A stretch of 64,000 bases of DNA from positions 1,570,726 through 1,634,725 of the forward strand of contig NW_017265136.1 in assembly GCF_001638985.1 (NCBI RefSeq), read 5' to 3'. Positions 60,698 to 64,000 of this stretch are shown here, in pieces. A program made the position numbers and the translations under genes. Numbering within the stretch: position 1 is the first letter of the stretch; each line of letters begins with the position of its first letter. Under the pieces are notes generated by a model, which saw only the letters and a program-made list of their open reading frames with translations, did no database searches and was not told the DNA's origin. Origin of the DNA: Phycomyces blakesleeanus NRRL 1555(-). Lineage: Eukaryota; Mucoromycota; Mucoromycetes; Mucorales; Phycomycetaceae.

Positions 60698-63315
60698 ATG
60701 TCTGTTGTTGTAAGTCAAAAAGTCAACAATCACCATTGTTATATGACCCAAATTCATCAAATAACCAACACAACATGTTCTGCTTTGTTTTCCAAACGAT
60801 TATAGGGTATTGATCTCGGTAACCTCCAGGCAGTTATTGCCGTCGCCAGAAACCGCGGTATTGATGTCATTTGCAATGAAGTCTCCAACCGTGCTACTCC
60901 GTAAGTTCGCTTGACCCATCTCATCCCCCTCAAACTCAAACCAAAAAAAAAAACTAAACAGTAATTAACAACAATTTTTTTTATTACTTTAGTTCCCTTT
61001 TGTCTTTCGGTCAGAAGCAGCGTTTCATCGGTGAGTCTGCCAAGACTCAGGAAATCAGTAACTTCAAGAACACCATTGGCAGCTTGAAGCGTCTTGCTGG
61101 TCGTAGCCTCAACGACCCCGAGGTTCAGGAAATTGAGAAGACCTACATCCTCTCCCAGTTGGCTGATGTCCAGGGTCAAGTTGGTGTCGAGGTAATAAAA
61201 TTAAGAGAAAATTTTCAAAAGAGAGAGCAAAAGAGGAAAAGAGAAATTACTGTTGTTTTGGATAAACAGTAAAGAGGTTGGAATCAAACATCGGTGGTCT
61301 TGTTGAGAAAAAATGTAAGCTAATCAAAAGTGTATGTTATATCATAGGTTAACTACCTCAACGAGAAGCACTCCTTCTCCAACGTCCAGTTGCTCGCCAT
61401 GTACCTTGGCAAGCTCAAGGAGACCACCTCCGTCGAGATCAAGGGTCCCGTCTCTGACTGTGTCATTACCTGCCCCGGATGGTTCTCTGAGGTTCAGCGT
61501 CGCGCTATCCTCGATGCTGCCGAGATTGCTGGCCTCAACTGCCTCCGTCTCGTCAACGACTTGACCGCCGCTGCTTTGGGTTACGGTATCACCAAGACCG
61601 ATTTGCCCGAAGAGAAGGCCAAGAATGTTGTGTTTGTTGATGTTGGTCACTCCAGCTACTCCGCTTCCGTTGTTTCCTTTGTCAAGGGACAGCTCAACGT
61701 CCGTGGCACTGCCTACGACCAGCACTTTGGTGGCCGTGAGTTTGATCAGGTCATCGTTGACAAGCTCGCTGCCGAGTTCAAGGAGAAGTACAAGATCGAT
61801 GTCTACTCCAACGCCAAGGCCCTCCTCCGTCTCCGCGTCGCTGCCGAGCGTTGCAAGAAGGTCCTCTCTGCCAACCCCCAGGCTCCCGTAAACATCGAAT
61901 CCATTATGGATGACAAGGATGTCTCTACCATTGTCAACCGTACCGACTTTGAGGAGTGGGCTGCCCACCTCTTCACCCGTACCGAGGTCACCCTCAAGAA
62001 GGTTCTCGAGAACGCCGGTTTGACTGTTGAGGACATTGACTCTGTTGAGATTGTCGGTGGTACTTCCCGTATCCCTGCCATCAAGACCACCATCTCCAAG
62101 TTCTTCAACAAGGAGATCTCGACCACCCTCAACCAGGACGAGGCTGTCTCGCGTGGTGCTGCCCTCCAGTGCGCCATGCTCTCGCCCGTCTTCAAGGTCC
62201 GCGACTTCCGTGTCAATGACATCGTCACCTACCCCATCAAGTTCCAGTGCGAGCCCACCCCTGAGGACAAGGACACCGAGTTTGTTGTGTTTGACCGCAA
62301 CAACTCGATCCCCTCGACCAAGATCCTCACCTTCTTCCGCAGCGAGCCTTTTACCCTCGAGGCCTACTACACCAACCCTGAAGATCTCCCCCGCGGAACC
62401 AAGCCCTGGATCGCCCAGTTCAACATCAAGAACGTTGCCCCTGTCAACAAGGCCCCTGCCCAGGTCAAGGTCAAGGTTAGAATGAACATCCACGGTATCT
62501 TGACTGTCGAGTCTGCCTACACTGTCGAGGAGAAGGTTGTTGATGAGGAAGTTAAGAACAAGGATGGCGAGAAGGAGATCAAGAAGGTCAAGAAGCTTGT
62601 CAAGACTGGTGAGCTCCCTGTCGTTTCGTCCAACACCTCGATCTCGCGCGAGTTGTTGAACGAGTACACCGAGAAGGAAAGCCAGATGGCTTCGAACGAC
62701 AAGTTGATCGTTGCCACCGAGGCTGCCAAGAACTCTCTTGAGGAGTACGGCTATGACATGCGTGACAAGATCCTCGGCCCTTACTCCGACTACATCCACC
62801 CCGATGTCAAGGATTCGTTTGCCTCTGACCTCAACGCCGTCGTTGACTGGATCTACGAGGATGGCGAGGATGCCACCAAGTCCGAGTACCTCGAGAAGTT
62901 GACCAAGCTCAAGAATGTCGGTAACCCCGTCGTCGAGCGTTTCCGCGAGGCTGAGGAACGTCCCCGTGCCGAGCGCTCCCTGCGCGCCATGTGCGAGCGC
63001 TGGACCAAGGAGGCCATCAACTCTGATGACAAGTACTCTCACATCCCTCCCCAGGATCGCCAGGATATCGTCGACCGTTGCGACCGTGCCCGTCGCTGGT
63101 TGGATGCCGAATTGGCCAAGCAGGCCAAGGCCATCAAGCACGAGAACCCTGTTGTTCTGGTCCGTGACATGTTGAAGGAAGAAGAGGCTGTCGAGGCCTT
63201 CTCTTCTCCTATCATGAACCGCCCCAAGCCTGCCCCCAAGCCTGTCGAGGCTGAGGCTGCTGATACTCCTATGGAGGAGCACGCTGAGAAGAAGGAGGAT
63301 ATGGATATTGATTAA
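60698..63315 (+). CDS. SSE1: Hsp110/Sse1-type chaperone
   Basis: Four exons: 60698-60709, 60806-60900, 60993-61191 and 61348-63315 (757 aa). The first coding exon is just four codons. The nucleotide-binding domain shows [20 protein letters not shown] (the Hsp110-type replacement of canonical Hsp70 DLGTT), [35 protein letters not shown] and [13 protein letters not shown]. The substrate-binding domain has the long acidic/basic insertion of the Hsp110 branch (near 62520-62610), helices, and a DMDID end instead of EEVD. Hsp110 proteins are nucleotide exchange factors for cytosolic Hsp70 and hold unfolded clients. The last exon is markedly GC-rich with C-ending codons, as in highly expressed fungal genes, and this creates a long open antisense frame. 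Length and motifs indicate a complete gene. Confidence 0.96.
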
Positions 63316-63763
63316 ACACAATAATTTAAGAGTGCGTGTGTGTGTGTGTATATGAAATATCATCAACAATATCAAACAACTACCAAAAAAAAAAGATCAA
63401 ATTATCCACCCTTTTTTTTTCTTTTCTCTCATAGAAACAAGAGATTCAACAAATTTATTCTTGTATATCATCTGTATTTTGAGTTTACTCTCTACATAAA
63501 GAATTTTTTTTTAAAAAAAAAAACAAAAAAAAGTTATTATTTCGAATGGCTTTAATGTATATATAAAAATGACATGGCATTTATGACATTGCATAGATGA
63601 CATATGTGTGATAATGTATAGAGAGGGCAATAAGTCAATAGATAATAGACACACACACACACAAAATAAGTGCAAATGAATTCTTTGATATAGTAGATAT
63701 ATATTTTATTTGAATTTGAATTTGGGGGTTTTCCATTAGGATTTGTTATGCTATGCTATGTAT
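63316..63763. other. short convergent spacer
   Basis: Lies between the 3' ends of the Hsp110 gene (+) and the partial gene (-). It contains GT repeats near 63335, a T9-A11 tract near 63506 and CA repeats near 63650. No gene. Confidence 0.65.
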
Positions 63764-64000
63764 TTACTGTTGAGAGATAAAAGGACGCTTCTCATCTTCT
63801 TCTTTGATGGAGGCCTTTTGCCAGATAACCTGGTCTTCGGCTTCTTGGCTGACAGACTCATAAGGACTGGCAGTGACAATCAACTGGCGGATTGCAACAG
63901 CAATGAGGAACAGGGCGGCGCAGAGGGTACCAGTGATAAGACTGCGGACCATGGTGGTCTGGGTATTCCACCAGTCGGCAACAAAGGCACCTGCACATCC
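63764..64000 (-). CDS. 3' end of a membrane-protein gene (partial)
   Basis: Open from the window edge (64000) to a stop at 63766-63764, giving 78 residues. They begin GCAGAFVADWWNTQTTMVRS, continue with one hydrophobic helix (LITGTLCAALFLIAVAIRQL) and end in an acidic, polar tail (EDEKRPFISQQ). A GC followed by a polar W-containing segment just before a last transmembrane helix and a short cytosolic tail would fit a tetraspanin-like protein, but this is a guess. The start and most of the gene are outside the window. Confidence 0.6.
   Translation of the reverse strand, partial: GCAGAFVADWWNTQTTMVRSLITGTLCAALFLIAVAIRQLIVTASPYESVSQEAEDQVIWQKASIKEEDEKRPFISQQ

Noticed and set aside
61342..63375. 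677-codon open frame on the minus strand
   Set aside because: It lies fully opposite the Hsp110 coding exon, is Leu/Gly/Val/Asp-rich as expected from the complement of C-ending codons, and has no family features.

Overview
The window looks like nuclear DNA of an AT-rich, intron-bearing early-diverging fungus, most likely Mucoromycota. The evidence is short GT-AG introns with weak poly-pyrimidine tracts, long microsatellite-rich spacers, a single-chain fungal-type urease, a PAK/Ste20 kinase, a tricalbin, and genes usually missing from Dikarya (an Integrator subunit 10-like protein, a TMEM62-like metallophosphoesterase and a p50RhoGAP-like protein). No bacterial-style operon, rRNA, tRNA or CRISPR array is visible. 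I joined exons by hand from splice consensus, reading phase and family conservation. All twelve complete models listed with more than one exon sum to a multiple of three.

Layout. 1-7.9 kb: gene-poor, microsatellites and a higher-order 8-bp repeat. 7.9-21.7 kb, + strand: an unknown 362-aa protein, a TMEM62-like membrane metallophosphoesterase (6 exons), an INTS10-like protein (11 exons) and an unknown 437-aa protein (4 exons). 21.7-33.3 kb: a sparse accessory stretch with a small WWE-like ORF, a decayed Fanzor/TnpB-like RuvC nuclease gene, two copies of a short inverted-repeat element, degraded ORFs and a Gln-rich dipeptide-repeat protein. 33.7-48.9 kb, - strand: PAK kinase, a 4-kb spacer, a tricalbin (TM + SMP + six C2) and a Sec14/BCH-RhoGAP protein. 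49.8-53.7 kb: a FucP-like MFS transporter (+) converging on an F-box protein (-). 54.9 kb: an isolated gag-like ORF. 56.4-63.3 kb: urease (+), a tiny secreted peptide (-) and an Hsp110/Sse1 chaperone (+). At the right edge is the 3' end of a membrane-protein gene (-).

Functional links are loose, as expected in a eukaryote. The PAK kinase (Rho/Cdc42 effector) and the RhoGAP (Rho/Cdc42 inactivator), 10 kb apart on the same strand, belong to the same polarity pathway, and tricalbin acts at ER-plasma membrane contacts. The observations most worth following up are the Fanzor-like relic, interrupted by only three in-frame stops in its conserved half, and the Integrator subunit in a fungus.
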